The notes under the pieces were generated by a model. That model saw nothing but the letters and a program-made list of their open reading frames with translations. It was not told the origin of the DNA and searched no databases. From positions 1 through 50,858 of the forward strand of contig JBDIVS010000021.1 of the NCBI GenBank assembly GCA_039794245.1: a DNA stretch of 50,858 nucleotides, in the 5' to 3' direction. The position numbers and the translations under genes are program-made. Each line of letters opens with the position of its first letter. Position 1 is the stretch's first letter. Origin of the DNA: DAITQM01 sp039794245 (GTDB taxonomy: Bacteria > Pseudomonadota > Gammaproteobacteria > Xanthomonadales > Wenzhouxiangellaceae). Positions 7,917-17,789 of the stretch are shown here, in pieces.

Positions 7917-10900
7917 TTATCCCCCTGTTTTCGGTCCATCGATGGCCAGCAGCTCGAATACGTTGTCGATCAGCTCGGCTTCGCGGTAGGGTTTGCCGAG
8001 ATAACGGTCGACGCCGACCTCGGCGCCTTTTTGCCGGTGTTTCTCGCCGGTGCGAGAAGAGATGATCATCATCGGCACGTGTCTCAGCCGTGGATCGTTG
8101 CGCACGTGGGCGGCCAGCTCGTAACCGTCCATGCGCGGCATTTCGATATCGAGCAGGATCAGGTCGGGGATGCGCTCGTACATCAGCTCGACCGCGTCGA
8201 GGCCATCGCGCGCCGTCAAGACTTCCAGTTTGCGGTTTTCCAGGACGCGTGCCGTGACCTTGCGCATCGTGATCGAATCATCGACGACCAGTACCAGCGG
8301 CTGGTGGGCGACGGCCGGCTCGGCGTGTTCGGAGGCGAGTGTGGCGCCGACGCCCGGCAGGCGCATCTCGCTCAGCCCGCGGCGGATCAAGGGCCCCATA
8401 TCGAGGATCAACATGACCTGGCCGTCGGGCGTGATCGTGCCGCTTAGGATGCCGGTGATACTGCTGACCTGCGGCCCGATCGGCTTGACGACGATCTCAC
8501 GGTGGCTTTCGAGATGGGCGACGCGGAGCGCGGCGCGGCTGCCACCGGCCTCGATCATCAACAACGGCACCGGCTGATCGGGCGGCGGGAGCAGCGGCAG
8601 GCCGAGTTGGCTCTCCAGTTCGAGTATCGGATATTGCGTCCCGACGTATTCGCAGACCGGCTGGCTGCTGTCGATCGCCTGCAGATAATCGCGCGGGCTC
8701 ATTTTCATCACGCCGCGCACGCCGCTCAGCGGGATCGCGTAAGCGCGCTCGGCGGCCTGCACGATGATGGCCTGCATCACGGCCAAGGTCAGAGGAATGC
8801 GGATCTTGAAGGTCGTGCCGCGGCCGGCGGCGGTGTCGATTTCGATGCTGCCGCCGAGTTGCCGTACCTCGTTGCCGACAACGTCCATACCGACGCCGCG
8901 CCCGGCCAGTGTGGTCAATTCGCCGGCCGTCGAAAAGCCGGGGGTGAAAATCAGTTGCAGCACTTCATGCTCGGCGAGATGCTGGCCGTGCGGGATCAGG
9001 CCCATCGCCCGGCCGCGTTCGGCGATCCTCTCGCGATCGAGGCCGGCCCCATCGTCGCTGACCTGAATGAGAAGCTCGGTGGCTTCGCGCTCGACGGCGA
9101 TGCGGATCACCCCCTCAAGCGGTTTGCCGCGCGCCGCGCGTTCGGCCGGGGTCTCGATGCCGTGGACGATGGCGTTGCGCATCATGTGTTCGAGCGGCGC
9201 AGTGATCCGGTTCAGCACATTGCGATCGACATCGCTTTCACCGCCGGCGAGGTGAAGGTCGAGCCGGGCACTTTTGCCGCTTTCGTTACACGCCCGGCGC
9301 ACGACACGGCGCAGGCGCGGGGCGAGCGAAGCAAAGGGCACCAGGCGGGTCTGCATCAGACCTTCTTGCAGTTCCCTATTGACCCGCGATTGCTGCAACA
9401 GCAGGGTTTCGGTGTGGCCGGTGGCGGCGTCGAGCGCCTCTTGCAGGCTGATCAGGTCGTTGACGCTCTCGGCTAGGGCGCGCGACAACTGCTGGATCGT
9501 CGAGTAGCGGTCGAGTTCGAGCGGATCGAAGTGGGTTTCGCCCTGTTCCGCTTCCCGCTGGTAACGCGACAGGATCTGCGCCTCGGTTTCGAGTTCGAGC
9601 TTGCGCAACTGGTCACGCAGGCGCTGCACGGTTTCCTGGACATCGACGATGTTCTGCCGGATGTTGCCGGTTTCCTGTTCGAGCCGGGAACGGAAAATGC
9701 TGATTTCGCCGGCGTAGTTGACCAGCGTATCGAGCAGCCTGGCATCGACCCGGACCGCTTCGACCGCAGCGGCCGGTTGTGGCTGCGCCGCGGCCGCGGC
9801 GGGGGCCGGGCGCGGCGCCGGTTCCGGGGCGGTGGCGGGCCGGGAGGCGAGCAGAGCCGAGGCCGGGAGCGGCTGGCGCCGCTGCGCCGCCTGGATCATC
9901 GCGTGCAGATGGTCGCAACCGGTCTGCAAGGTATCCAGGCCACCGGCCGACAGCGCCTCGCCCGGGGTTTGTTCGATCAAGGTCTCGAGCCAGTGCCCCA
10001 ACTCGCCGATCGCTTCGAGGCCGGCGACGCGGGCGCCGCCTTTGAGCGTGTGCAGATGGCGGCGGATGGGGTCGAGGTGTTCGCCGGCGGCATCGTGGCG
10101 CAGGGCGAGCAGCGAGGCATCGAGCGCTTCGAGCAGATCGTCGGCTTCGCTCAGGAAGATATCGAGCAGATCTTCGTCGAGCAACGAGTAATCCAACGGG
10201 ATCACATCCGCGAAGGCCGGCGCGGCGGTGTCACGATCGGTGGCGGGCGGCTCGTCGGCCGGAGCGCTATGGCCCGGGATTTCGGCCTCCCCGACAGGTT
10301 CGATATACCACTCGATCTGTTCGGCCTGGGTGCCGGTAGCGGTTTCGGTCTGCGCTTCGCTTTCAGGTTTGGTTTCAGGCTCAGATTCAACCTCAACCTC
10401 AACCCCGGCTTCGGTTGCCGGCTCGGCAACCGTTTCGCTCGTGGTCTCCGGTTCTTCCGGCGGTGTGGCTGCCTGGGTGCCGGGCAACTGGTGGTAGAAC
10501 CTGTCGAGGAGGGCCTGGGCCGTGTTGCCGACCGCCTGGGGGGCGATCTCGCTCACCGGTGGTTCGCCGTGCAAGAGTGCCAGACGCGCGGCGGCCAGCG
10601 CCGCGACGCCGGCCAGCAGTTGCAACCCGGCCTCGTCCGGCACCCGCTGCGTCGCCTCTAGCTCGCGCAGATAGCGCTCGACGATGTGCAGGGCCTCGGT
10701 GTCTTCGCTCCATTCGGCCAGGCCCAGATTGCCGGCGAGCGTGTGGATGGCACGGATCAGATCGTCGCCGGGGATCTCGGTCCACCCCTGGGCGGTGCAG
10801 CGGGCGACGTAACCGGCGACGGTTTTATGGTGTTCGCCGAGCTCGCCAATGATCAATTTAGCCAGCATCGGGTCGATCGCCGGCAGCGGCTCGGTATCCG

Positions 10901-13406
10901 GTGGGGCGGCGGCGGGCAGGGCCTCGGCTGGCGGTTCGGCAGCAGGCTCCGGTTCTTCGGCGGGGGGTGTGATCGCCGCCGCAGTGGCCGCGCCGGCAGC
11001 CAATTCAGCAGCGCGCTGTTTGAGTTCGGTCAGCCGTTCGGCGCTGTGCGTTTCGGCTTCACTGCCGCGCAGGCGGGCGCGCAACGCCGGCAACAGGTCG
11101 ATCGCATCTTCGACCGTCGGCAGCACCGCGGCCACCGGCAAGCGGCCTTCGATGACCTGGTTCATCATGTTTTCGATCGCCCAGGCGAATTCCCCGATTT
11201 CCTCGGCGCCGACCATCCGGCCGCTGCCTTTGATGGTGTGGAAGCTGCGCCTGATTTCCCTGAACGGGGTCAGCGGATCGTCGAAATGGTCGAAGCGGGA
11301 AAGCTGATCGCGCAAGGCGGCGATTTCGGCGTCCATTTCCTCGATGAAGATCTCGAGAAATTCGGCGTCGATCGTCACCGGGGCGGCCGCAGGTTCGGTG
11401 CCGGCTGTGACCTCGGCTGCCTCCCCGGGAACTTCTTGCGTGGCGATCTTAGGTTCGGTGGTGACGATCTGGGGTTGGCCAACCTGCGGCGCTTCATGTT
11501 CCGGCGGGGGTGCCGCTGCCGCTTCCATTACCGCCGCGATATCCTCCGGCTCTGCGGCTTCGGACTGAGCGCCGGCGTCCGAATCATCAGCGGGGCCGGC
11601 CGCGGCCGTTTCCACGGCCGGCAATGCACCGGCCGCCGGGGCGGCCACTGCGCTGCCGGCGTCCGGCGCGAGATCGTCTTCCGCGCTCCAGGTGTAGCCG
11701 AGCGCGGCGAGATCGGCGATCGCCTTTTCCAGAAGTTCGGGACGTTCGCCTTGACGATCGTGCAGACTCGTCAGATGGATTTCGAGCGCCGCCAGCGCGT
11801 CGGCGAACCTGGCCAGTCGTTCGGCATCCGGCTGCGCGCTGCCGCTCACCTCGGCGGTGAAGAAGCGGCCGGCCGGGGCTAGTACGCGGTGGGCCAACTG
11901 CATGTTCAGCATGGTCAGCGCGCCGTCGGCGTCGTTAAGGAGGCGGGCGATCGCCGCGCCGTCACCGTGACCGCTGGCGACCAGATTTTCCACTTGTTGT
12001 TGTGCCAAGTGGATGTTCTCGAGGGTATGGCCGAGCAGCGAGGCGACCACCTGGTCGAGTTCGTGGCGGTGCCGATCGGCGCCGAGTGCCCCCATTCCCC
12101 CGGGGCGTACACCGCCCATCGTCGCCGCGGCGAGCTTGATCTTTTCCTCGACGTCGAGCAAACTGGTGGCGATGTCGAGCAGCAGGGATTCGTCGATATC
12201 CCCTTGTTGTTGTTGAATGTCGTCGAGACGCTCCACCTCGGCTTGCACTTCCCGCGCCGCTTCGCTCAAGCCGATCATCTCCAGGGTGCCGGCGGCCTGG
12301 GTCAACACGCTGGCGAGCGGTGCCAATGCCGAACGTTCGAGGGTGCCGGTCCTTTGCTGCAAGTCGAGCGCGTCCTTGACCGCCGCCAGTTCGTCGAGCA
12401 CGGCCTTGGCGACGCTGTCGAACAACGCCCGGTTGCGGCCGCGGACGCTGCCCATCGCGCCGGACAGCGCCAGCGAATCGGGCAACAGGCCGGCGAGCCC
12501 GAACTGCTCGGCGGTCCGGTCGAGCACCGGATCGCCGCGCCGGGCGATGGCGATGTGAAAGAGCAGCGAGCGGGCCAGACGGTCCTCTTCGGTGAGGTCT
12601 TCGGGCGCCGTGCCGGACGGTTTGTCGATGCCGCGTTTGAGCAGGATATCGAGCCGGACGAGCACCCGCTGTACGGCGACACCGCGATCGATCATGCCGG
12701 CGATCAGACCGTACACCACCAACGCGGCGATCCGCCACAGGCGGCGGGCGCTTTCGTTGTCGGCGGCCGCGGCCAGCGCGATGCAGGCACCGAGCAAGGG
12801 CGGCAATTCGGCGGTCCCGCTGCCGGCCCTGAGGGCGTCGCGCAAAGCGCCCTGAAAACAGGAGCGCAGGCGGTTCATATCCCCGTCCGGCAGGGTATCT
12901 TGGTCGTGCGGCGGCAGCTCCGGCATTTCGCCGGCGAGCCGGGGGTTGAACAGATCCCCTTCGGTGATCAGCGGCTTGCCGCGCGCCGCGCGCAGTTCGT
13001 TCAGCACCGGCAGCAGCACCAGCGGCACATCGCCCTGGGATGCTTGCAGCCGGTCGAGATAATCGTGGACGACGATACCGGCGCCGAGCAGGACGGACAG
13101 CCGCTGGTGGTCTTCGTCGGAGAGCGCACCGCTCGCCAGGTCGAGCGTCAGAGCATGCATCTCCTCGACCACCTGTGCGGCGCTGTCGATCTCGAGCATG
13201 CGCAACGTGCCGGCGAGCTGGAGAAACGCTTCTGCGGCGCGGGCCAGATGGCCGGAGCGGTCACCGTCCCGGTGGTCTGATTCGCCCGCCGCCGGGGCGC
13301 CGGCGTGGTCTTCAAGCGCCTGGCGGCCACTGTCGAACAGCGTATCTAGGGCATCGCGGATCCAGGCCAGTTGCGTCGGGGCCTGTTGTCGGGCTTCGGC
13401 TGTCAT
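7917..13406 (-). CDS. chpA: Chemosensory hybrid histidine kinase ChpA/PilL
   Basis: The central kinase (1829 residues) of the twitching-motility chemosensory system. Residues 1 to about 600 form a FimL-like helical N-terminal region. Three Hpt domains with clear phospho-histidines follow: about His722 (SFHTIKGSGR), His888 (AIHTLAGN) and His1118 (HLHTLKGGAR). The dimer and HATPase domains carry the N box near 1412 (MMRNAIVHG) and the G boxes DDGAGLDR and GRGVGMDVV. A CheW-like domain and a C-terminal receiver (VVDDS, acceptor Asp near 1752 in LLDIEMPR) end the protein. Ala/Glu/Thr-rich linkers separate the domains. P. aeruginosa ChpA is about 2470 residues with eight phosphotransfer domains, so this one is a reduced version. 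Confidence 0.96.
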   Translation of the reverse strand: MTAEARQQAPTQLAWIRDALDTLFDSGRQALEDHAGAPAAGESDHRDGDRSGHLARAAEAFLQLAGTLRMLEIDSAAQVVEEMHALTLDLASGALSDEDHQRLSVLLGAGIVVHDYLDRLQASQGDVPLVLLPVLNELRAARGKPLITEGDLFNPRLAGEMPELPPHDQDTLPDGDMNRLRSCFQGALRDALRAGSGTAELPPLLGACIALAAAADNESARRLWRIAALVVYGLIAGMIDRGVAVQRVLVRLDILLKRGIDKPSGTAPEDLTEEDRLARSLLFHIAIARRGDPVLDRTAEQFGLAGLLPDSLALSGAMGSVRGRNRALFDSVAKAVLDELAAVKDALDLQQRTGTLERSALAPLASVLTQAAGTLEMIGLSEAAREVQAEVERLDDIQQQQGDIDESLLLDIATSLLDVEEKIKLAAATMGGVRPGGMGALGADRHRHELDQVVASLLGHTLENIHLAQQQVENLVASGHGDGAAIARLLNDADGALTMLNMQLAHRVLAPAGRFFTAEVSGSAQPDAERLARFADALAALEIHLTSLHDRQGERPELLEKAIADLAALGYTWSAEDDLAPDAGSAVAAPAAGALPAVETAAAGPADDSDAGAQSEAAEPEDIAAVMEAAAAPPPEHEAPQVGQPQIVTTEPKIATQEVPGEAAEVTAGTEPAAAPVTIDAEFLEIFIEEMDAEIAALRDQLSRFDHFDDPLTPFREIRRSFHTIKGSGRMVGAEEIGEFAWAIENMMNQVIEGRLPVAAVLPTVEDAIDLLPALRARLRGSEAETHSAERLTELKQRAAELAAGAATAAAITPPAEEPEPAAEPPAEALPAAAPPDTEPLPAIDPMLAKLIIGELGEHHKTVAGYVARCTAQGWTEIPGDDLIRAIHTLAGNLGLAEWSEDTEALHIVERYLRELEATQRVPDEAGLQLLAGVAALAAARLALLHGEPPVSEIAPQAVGNTAQALLDRFYHQLPGTQAATPPEEPETTSETVAEPATEAGVEVEVESEPETKPESEAQTETATGTQAEQIEWYIEPVGEAEIPGHSAPADEPPATDRDTAAPAFADVIPLDYSLLDEDLLDIFLSEADDLLEALDASLLALRHDAAGEHLDPIRRHLHTLKGGARVAGLEAIGELGHWLETLIEQTPGEALSAGGLDTLQTGCDHLHAMIQAAQRRQPLPASALLASRPATAPEPAPRPAPAAAAAQPQPAAAVEAVRVDARLLDTLVNYAGEISIFRSRLEQETGNIRQNIVDVQETVQRLRDQLRKLELETEAQILSRYQREAEQGETHFDPLELDRYSTIQQLSRALAESVNDLISLQEALDAATGHTETLLLQQSRVNRELQEGLMQTRLVPFASLAPRLRRVVRRACNESGKSARLDLHLAGGESDVDRNVLNRITAPLEHMMRNAIVHGIETPAERAARGKPLEGVIRIAVEREATELLIQVSDDGAGLDRERIAERGRAMGLIPHGQHLAEHEVLQLIFTPGFSTAGELTTLAGRGVGMDVVGNEVRQLGGSIEIDTAAGRGTTFKIRIPLTLAVMQAIIVQAAERAYAIPLSGVRGVMKMSPRDYLQAIDSSQPVCEYVGTQYPILELESQLGLPLLPPPDQPVPLLMIEAGGSRAALRVAHLESHREIVVKPIGPQVSSITGILSGTITPDGQVMLILDMGPLIRRGLSEMRLPGVGATLASEHAEPAVAHQPLVLVVDDSITMRKVTARVLENRKLEVLTARDGLDAVELMYERIPDLILLDIEMPRMDGYELAAHVRNDPRLRHVPMMIISSRTGEKHRQKGAEVGVDRYLGKPYREAELIDNVFELLAIDGPKTGG

Positions 13407-13512
13407 CTCGGTTCCGTGTACCTGGCCAACCCGTGGCCGCCGGCACCGGCCTTTGGCACGCGCTCAGGGTTGATCGTCCTCGCCATGATCATGCGTCTTT
13501 ATCGTACCGTGC

Positions 13513-15549
13513 TCAACCCTCGGCAGGCAGCTTGAAGTCGGCCACCGAATCGCGCAACTGGCGGACCATTTCCGCCAGGTTGTTGACGGTCTGGGCGGTC
13601 TGCGTCGTGCCAGCCAGGGTCTGCATCGAGATTTCGCGGATGGTGTTCATCACTTTCGAAATCTGCGTCGCGGTACCCGAATGCGTCTGGGCCTGACCCG
13701 AGATCTGTTGAATCAGGTGGGCTAGATCCTTCGACACCTGCTCGATCGACGCCAGGGCGGTTCCGGCGTCTTCCGCGGTGCGGGCGCCGCGCACTACCTC
13801 GGCGGTGGTCAGTTCCATCGACGATACCGCTTCGTTGGTGTCGGCCTGAATCGTCTGCACCAGGGTTTCGATCCGGCGGGTGGCGCCGGTGGCGCGTTCG
13901 GCGAGGCGCTGCACCTCGTCGGCGACCACCGCGAAGCCGCGCCCGGCGCCGCCGGCAGAGGCCGCCTGGATCGCGGCATTGAGCGCCAGGATGTTGGTCT
14001 GCTCGGAAATGCCGTTGATCAGTTCGACGATGTCGCCGATTTCCTGTGACGATTCGCCGAGCCGCTTGATGCGCTTGGCGGTTTCCTGGATCTGCTCGCG
14101 GATGGCGTCCATGCCAGAGATGGTTTCGCGTACCCTATCGGCGCCGTCCGAGGCGATCTTGACCGACTTTTGCGCGACTTCCGCCGATTCGCTCGACTGC
14201 CTAGCCATCGTGTCGAAGTCGCGGGTCATCTGCCCCATCGTTTCGCTGGCGCTGCGGATTTCGCGCGCCTGGTGTTCGCTGGCTTCGGCCAGTTGGGTCG
14301 CGGTGGCGCGCGCTTCCTGGGCCTGGGCCGCGACCTGCTGCGCCGTGCGGTTGATGCCGGTGACCAGGTCGCGCAGCGCTTCGACTGCAAAGTTCACCGA
14401 GTCGGCGATGGCGCCGGTGATGTCTTCGGTCACCGTTGCGTTGACCGTCAGGTCGCCGTCGGCGAGCGAGCTCATCTCGTCGAGCAGGCGCAAGATGGCG
14501 TCCTGGTTGCGCTGGTTGATCGCCTGCGTGGCGCGCGCCTGACGGCGCTGGCTGAGATAGAGGAGGAAGAACAACGACAGTAGCAGGAACACGGCGGCGG
14601 CGAGCAGCGCCGCGCCGGCCTGCACCGACGGCCACGGCCGTCCCTGATCGAGCGCCGCGTAGCCGGCCGCCAGGTCAGCGACCTGGGTGCCGAAATCGGC
14701 GCTGTCGAGAAAAATTTCGTCGGCCGCCTGGCGCACCTCGAACAGTTCGGTCGACGCCGACAGGATGTTGTCGATCTTGATCTTGGCCTGTTCGAAGCTC
14801 TGGCTGACCTCGCCGAGCAGGGCCAGGGCGCGCGGGTTGCGGACCTGGGCGATATTGAGTTCGGGGTCGCCGTTGATCAGGCCGTTCAGGACGCGCTCGA
14901 ACAGGTTGGCGTCGCGACCTAAGTTGTCGGCGGCGGTGATCGCCGCGGCGCCGCCCTGGAGGATTTCGCCGACACGGCGCAACATGCGGTCGGCGAGCAC
15001 CAGTTGCCGCCCGGCGGTGAAAATCTGCACGCCGGGGGCGCCGCCCTCGGTCAAAAGGCGGACCGTTTCGTCGGTGCGCGACAACAGCACCGGGACGATG
15101 CTGGTGAAGGTGCTGGCGCTTCCGGCCAGGTCGAGGATCAATTCGCTGCGCTCGACGATGCGGCTGGCGTTGGCGTGCAGGTTGCTCCACGTTTCCTCGG
15201 CGGTGGCCAGCTGGTTGCCGACCGCGGCGGGCGAGCGCGGCAGGCCGGTCGTGCCGTCACCCTGGCGCAGGGTGACGAGGTCGGCGGCGATCTGGTCGCG
15301 GGTGGCGGCCAATTCGTCGAACGCCTCGAAGTTGCCGATCGCCGCCTCGCCGGCGGCCTTGGCCATCTGCTGGTTGACGACCTGCATGCGCGTCGTCAGT
15401 TGCAGGTATTGCTGCTGGTGGCGGGCGGCCTCGTTCAACTTGAAGAAATTGAAGACCGCGGCACCGACCAGGGCGACGAGTACGGCGATGAAGCCCCATT
15501 GCAAGGGGGTGCCGCGGCGGGGTGTTTCGATGGGTTTGACCGCACTCAT
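13513..15549 (-). CDS. pilJ: Type IV pilus methyl-accepting chemoreceptor PilJ
   Basis: The 678-residue receptor has two membrane segments, at about 17-37 and 305-330. Between them lies the duplicated helical PilJ sensor domain. After a HAMP-like segment comes a long coiled coil with the highly conserved MCP tip around ISEQTNILALNAAIQAASAG and GRGFAVVADEVQRLAERA. It senses type IV pilus retraction or surface contact and controls ChpA through the CheW proteins. The start ATG is followed by a Pro/Arg-rich tail. It is 52 nt downstream of pilI on the same strand. No adjacent methyltransferase (PilK) or methylesterase (ChpB) gene is present. Confidence 0.95.
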   Translation of the reverse strand: MSAVKPIETPRRGTPLQWGFIAVLVALVGAAVFNFFKLNEAARHQQQYLQLTTRMQVVNQQMAKAAGEAAIGNFEAFDELAATRDQIAADLVTLRQGDGTTGLPRSPAAVGNQLATAEETWSNLHANASRIVERSELILDLAGSASTFTSIVPVLLSRTDETVRLLTEGGAPGVQIFTAGRQLVLADRMLRRVGEILQGGAAAITAADNLGRDANLFERVLNGLINGDPELNIAQVRNPRALALLGEVSQSFEQAKIKIDNILSASTELFEVRQAADEIFLDSADFGTQVADLAAGYAALDQGRPWPSVQAGAALLAAAVFLLLSLFFLLYLSQRRQARATQAINQRNQDAILRLLDEMSSLADGDLTVNATVTEDITGAIADSVNFAVEALRDLVTGINRTAQQVAAQAQEARATATQLAEASEHQAREIRSASETMGQMTRDFDTMARQSSESAEVAQKSVKIASDGADRVRETISGMDAIREQIQETAKRIKRLGESSQEIGDIVELINGISEQTNILALNAAIQAASAGGAGRGFAVVADEVQRLAERATGATRRIETLVQTIQADTNEAVSSMELTTAEVVRGARTAEDAGTALASIEQVSKDLAHLIQQISGQAQTHSGTATQISKVMNTIREISMQTLAGTTQTAQTVNNLAEMVRQLRDSVADFKLPAEG

Positions 15550-15601
15550 GGTTTCGGCTCCTGTTATTCGATCTCGGTTGATGCCGCGCGCTGTGCCATC
15601 C

Positions 15602-16147
15602 TCAGTCCGCCGCGCCGTTCATAAATTCGGGTTGATTGACCAGGGCGCCGATCCTGAGCTGCCCCCATGTGATATTACCTTGCTGAAACTCGCGCTCGAT
15701 GTACGGTGCTAGCGGCGTCGCGGCGAAAGTCGCGGGCGCTTCTGCCTCGCTCTCGGCGAAGTGCCGCTGGCCGACGACCTCGTCGATGAGGACTGCGATC
15801 GGCCGGTTCTGCAGCGGCATCACCAGTACCCGGGTATGGCTGGTCAGCGGCGTGCGCTTGTTGAACAAGAACCACGCCAGGTCGATCAGCGGCGCGAGGT
15901 TGCCGCGCAGGTTGACGACGCCGAGCAGCCAGGGTTTGGCGCCCGGCACCGGTGTCGCCTGCGGCACGCCGAGGATCTCGGTGACCTCGTCGATGCCGAG
16001 CGTCAAATGATAATCGGCCAGGCGGAAGACGACGCCGTCGAACGTCGTGCTGCGCTTGCCCACCGCGGCCTTGGCCTCGTGGGCAAGGCTGCGGCGTTCG
16101 TAGTCGGCAAAACGGTCGAACAGCGCGTTACCGGCGGCAGTCAGCAT
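15602..16147 (-). CDS. pilI: CheW-like coupling protein PilI
   Basis: The 181-residue protein is a single CheW domain that bridges PilJ and ChpA. Visible family pieces are the strand FRLADYHLTLGIDEVTEIL, the GVVNLRGNLAPLIDL turn that contacts the receptor, and VLIDEVVGQRHF. It lies between pilG and pilJ. In Pseudomonas pilH sits between pilG and pilI; here the gap between pilI and pilG is 74 nt and has no room for it. Start ATG at 16147. Confidence 0.93.
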   Translation of the reverse strand: MLTAAGNALFDRFADYERRSLAHEAKAAVGKRSTTFDGVVFRLADYHLTLGIDEVTEILGVPQATPVPGAKPWLLGVVNLRGNLAPLIDLAWFLFNKRTPLTSHTRVLVMPLQNRPIAVLIDEVVGQRHFAESEAEAPATFAATPLAPYIEREFQQGNITWGQLRIGALVNQPEFMNGAAD

Positions 16148-16221
16148 GGTCCGCCCCCAGTTGGGTCGTCGTTCCTCGCCTGGTTGTTCATTCTTCGCTC
16201 ATGGTCCGCCAAACCTAACAC

Positions 16222-16638
16222 CTAACGTCGCCGCCGGGCCGCGAATTGCCGGAGGCTGGTGGTCAGTTCCTCGCGCGTGAAGGGCTTGGTCAGGTACTGG
16301 TCGGACCCGACGATGCGCCCCCGCGCCCGATCGAACAGCCCGTCCTTGCTGGTCAACATGATGACCGGTGTCGCCTCGAACTGCTTGTTGTTCTTGATGA
16401 TCGCGCAGGTCTGGTAACCGTCGAGACGCGGCATCATGATATCTACAAAGATCACGTCCGGGCAAAATTGCGCGATCTTGCCGAGCGCCACGAAGCCGTC
16501 CTCCGCCGTGACCACCTGGCAACCTTCCTTTTGCAGCATGCTCTCCGCCGAGCGCCGGATCGTGTTGCTATCGTCGATCACCAGCACCTTGAGCCCGGCC
16601 AGATCCGTCTCGTTTCCTTTTGTCATCGGCTCGGCCAA
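16222..16638 (-). CDS. pilG: Response regulator PilG
   Basis: A 138-residue single receiver domain. The acidic pocket is VIDDS (Asp22-Asp23), the phospho-acceptor is Asp66 in FVDIMMPRLDGYQ, and the conserved Thr and Lys are in IMLTSKDG and LTKPF. The sequence agrees with PilG, which promotes pilus extension through PilB, better than with PilH. It is the first gene of the minus-strand chemosensory operon. The 200-nt divergent gap to gshB (16639-16838) should hold both promoters; no consensus -35/-10 pair is convincing. An alternative ATG lies 12 nt inside the gene. Confidence 0.92.
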   Translation of the reverse strand: MAEPMTKGNETDLAGLKVLVIDDSNTIRRSAESMLQKEGCQVVTAEDGFVALGKIAQFCPDVIFVDIMMPRLDGYQTCAIIKNNKQFEATPVIMLTSKDGLFDRARGRIVGSDQYLTKPFTREELTTSLRQFAARRRR

Positions 16639-16838
16639 CTTCGTTTCAACCCTGGGTCAATCCCGTTTCGCCCCGCGCTTTTACGGCCGTGCCGAGCAGC
16701 GCGCCGCCCGCCCGCACCGGGCCTCGGCCGGCCAATCCTAACACCAAAAAAGCCATATATGCCAGTAGGTTGTGAGAAATACTTAATGTCAGGGTTGGCT
16801 TTGCCGTTACAATATCATCATCTCCGACGGAGGCAAAG

Positions 16839-17789
16839 ATGGCCGCTCTGGCGATTTTGGTGGTGATGGACGAGCCGGCGCGGATCAAGGCGCACAAGGA
16901 TTCGACCGTGGCCATGATGCTCGAAGCGCAGGCCCGCGGCCATGCGCTGTGGGTCGCGCAGGGCGGTGAGCTGCTGCTCGACCGCGGGCAGGCGGCGGCC
17001 GCGGCCCGCCCGGTGCGGGTCGCCGACCGCCCCGATTGGCTGGCGGCCGGAGATCGCCAAATCAAGCCACTGCGTTCTTTCGGCCTGATTCTGATGCGCC
17101 AGGATCCGCCGGTCGATGCGGATTATCTGGCCGCGACCTGGGTGCTCGACCACGCCGTCCGCGACGGGGTGCTGGTGGTCAACGCCCCCAGCGCACTGCG
17201 CGACGCCAACGAGAAGCTGGCCGCGACCTGGTTCCCCGAATGCATGGCGCCGTCGCTGGTCACCGCCAACGCCGCGCTGCTGCGCGAGTTCGTCGCCCGG
17301 GAAGGACATGCGGTGCTCAAGCCCCTGCATGGCATGGGGGGCAGTGGTATATTTCAGGCCGCCGCCGGCGACCCCAATCTCAATGTCATCATCGAAACGA
17401 TGACCGCCGAGGGCCGGCACGCGGTGATGGCCCAACGTTACATTCCAGAGGCCCGGACAGGTGACAAGCGGATCCTGCTGATCGCCGGCGAGGCCGTGCC
17501 GCACGCCCTTTTGCGCGTGCCGCCGGACGATGATTTTCGCGGCAACCTGGCGCGCGGCGGCCGCGGCAGAGGGGTCGATCTGACAGACCGCGACCGCTGG
17601 ATCGTCTCCCGCGTCGGGCCGGAGTTAAACCGCCGCGGCGTGCTGTTCGCCGGGCTGGATGTGATCGGCGAGGCTCTGACCGAGATCAACATCACGAGCC
17701 CGACCTGTATCCGCGAGCTCGATCGGCTGTACGATATCAACATTGCGGCTCAATTGTTCGATGTGCTGGAGGCACGTTGCTCGGCATGA
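16839..17789 (+). CDS. gshB: Glutathione synthetase
   Basis: An ATP-grasp ligase that joins glycine to gamma-glutamylcysteine, the second step of glutathione synthesis in the cytoplasm. The 316 residues match the usual length. Signature pieces are MDEPARIKAHKDST at the N-terminus, the NAPSALRDANEKL segment, and the ATP-binding VLKPLHGMGGSGIF near residue 160. The C-terminal NITSPTCIRELDRL is the family's metal-binding end. The start ATG follows a good ribosome binding site (GACGGAGG, 5 nt spacer). The gene opens a plus-strand run that reaches trmB, and its TGA overlaps the tonB ATG. Confidence 0.96.
   Translation: MAALAILVVMDEPARIKAHKDSTVAMMLEAQARGHALWVAQGGELLLDRGQAAAAARPVRVADRPDWLAAGDRQIKPLRSFGLILMRQDPPVDADYLAATWVLDHAVRDGVLVVNAPSALRDANEKLAATWFPECMAPSLVTANAALLREFVAREGHAVLKPLHGMGGSGIFQAAAGDPNLNVIIETMTAEGRHAVMAQRYIPEARTGDKRILLIAGEAVPHALLRVPPDDDFRGNLARGGRGRGVDLTDRDRWIVSRVGPELNRRGVLFAGLDVIGEALTEINITSPTCIRELDRLYDINIAAQLFDVLEARCSA

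Noticed and set aside
11889..13280. 463-codon frame on the plus strand opposite chpA
   Set aside because: Antisense shadow of a protein with clear Hpt, kinase and receiver domains.
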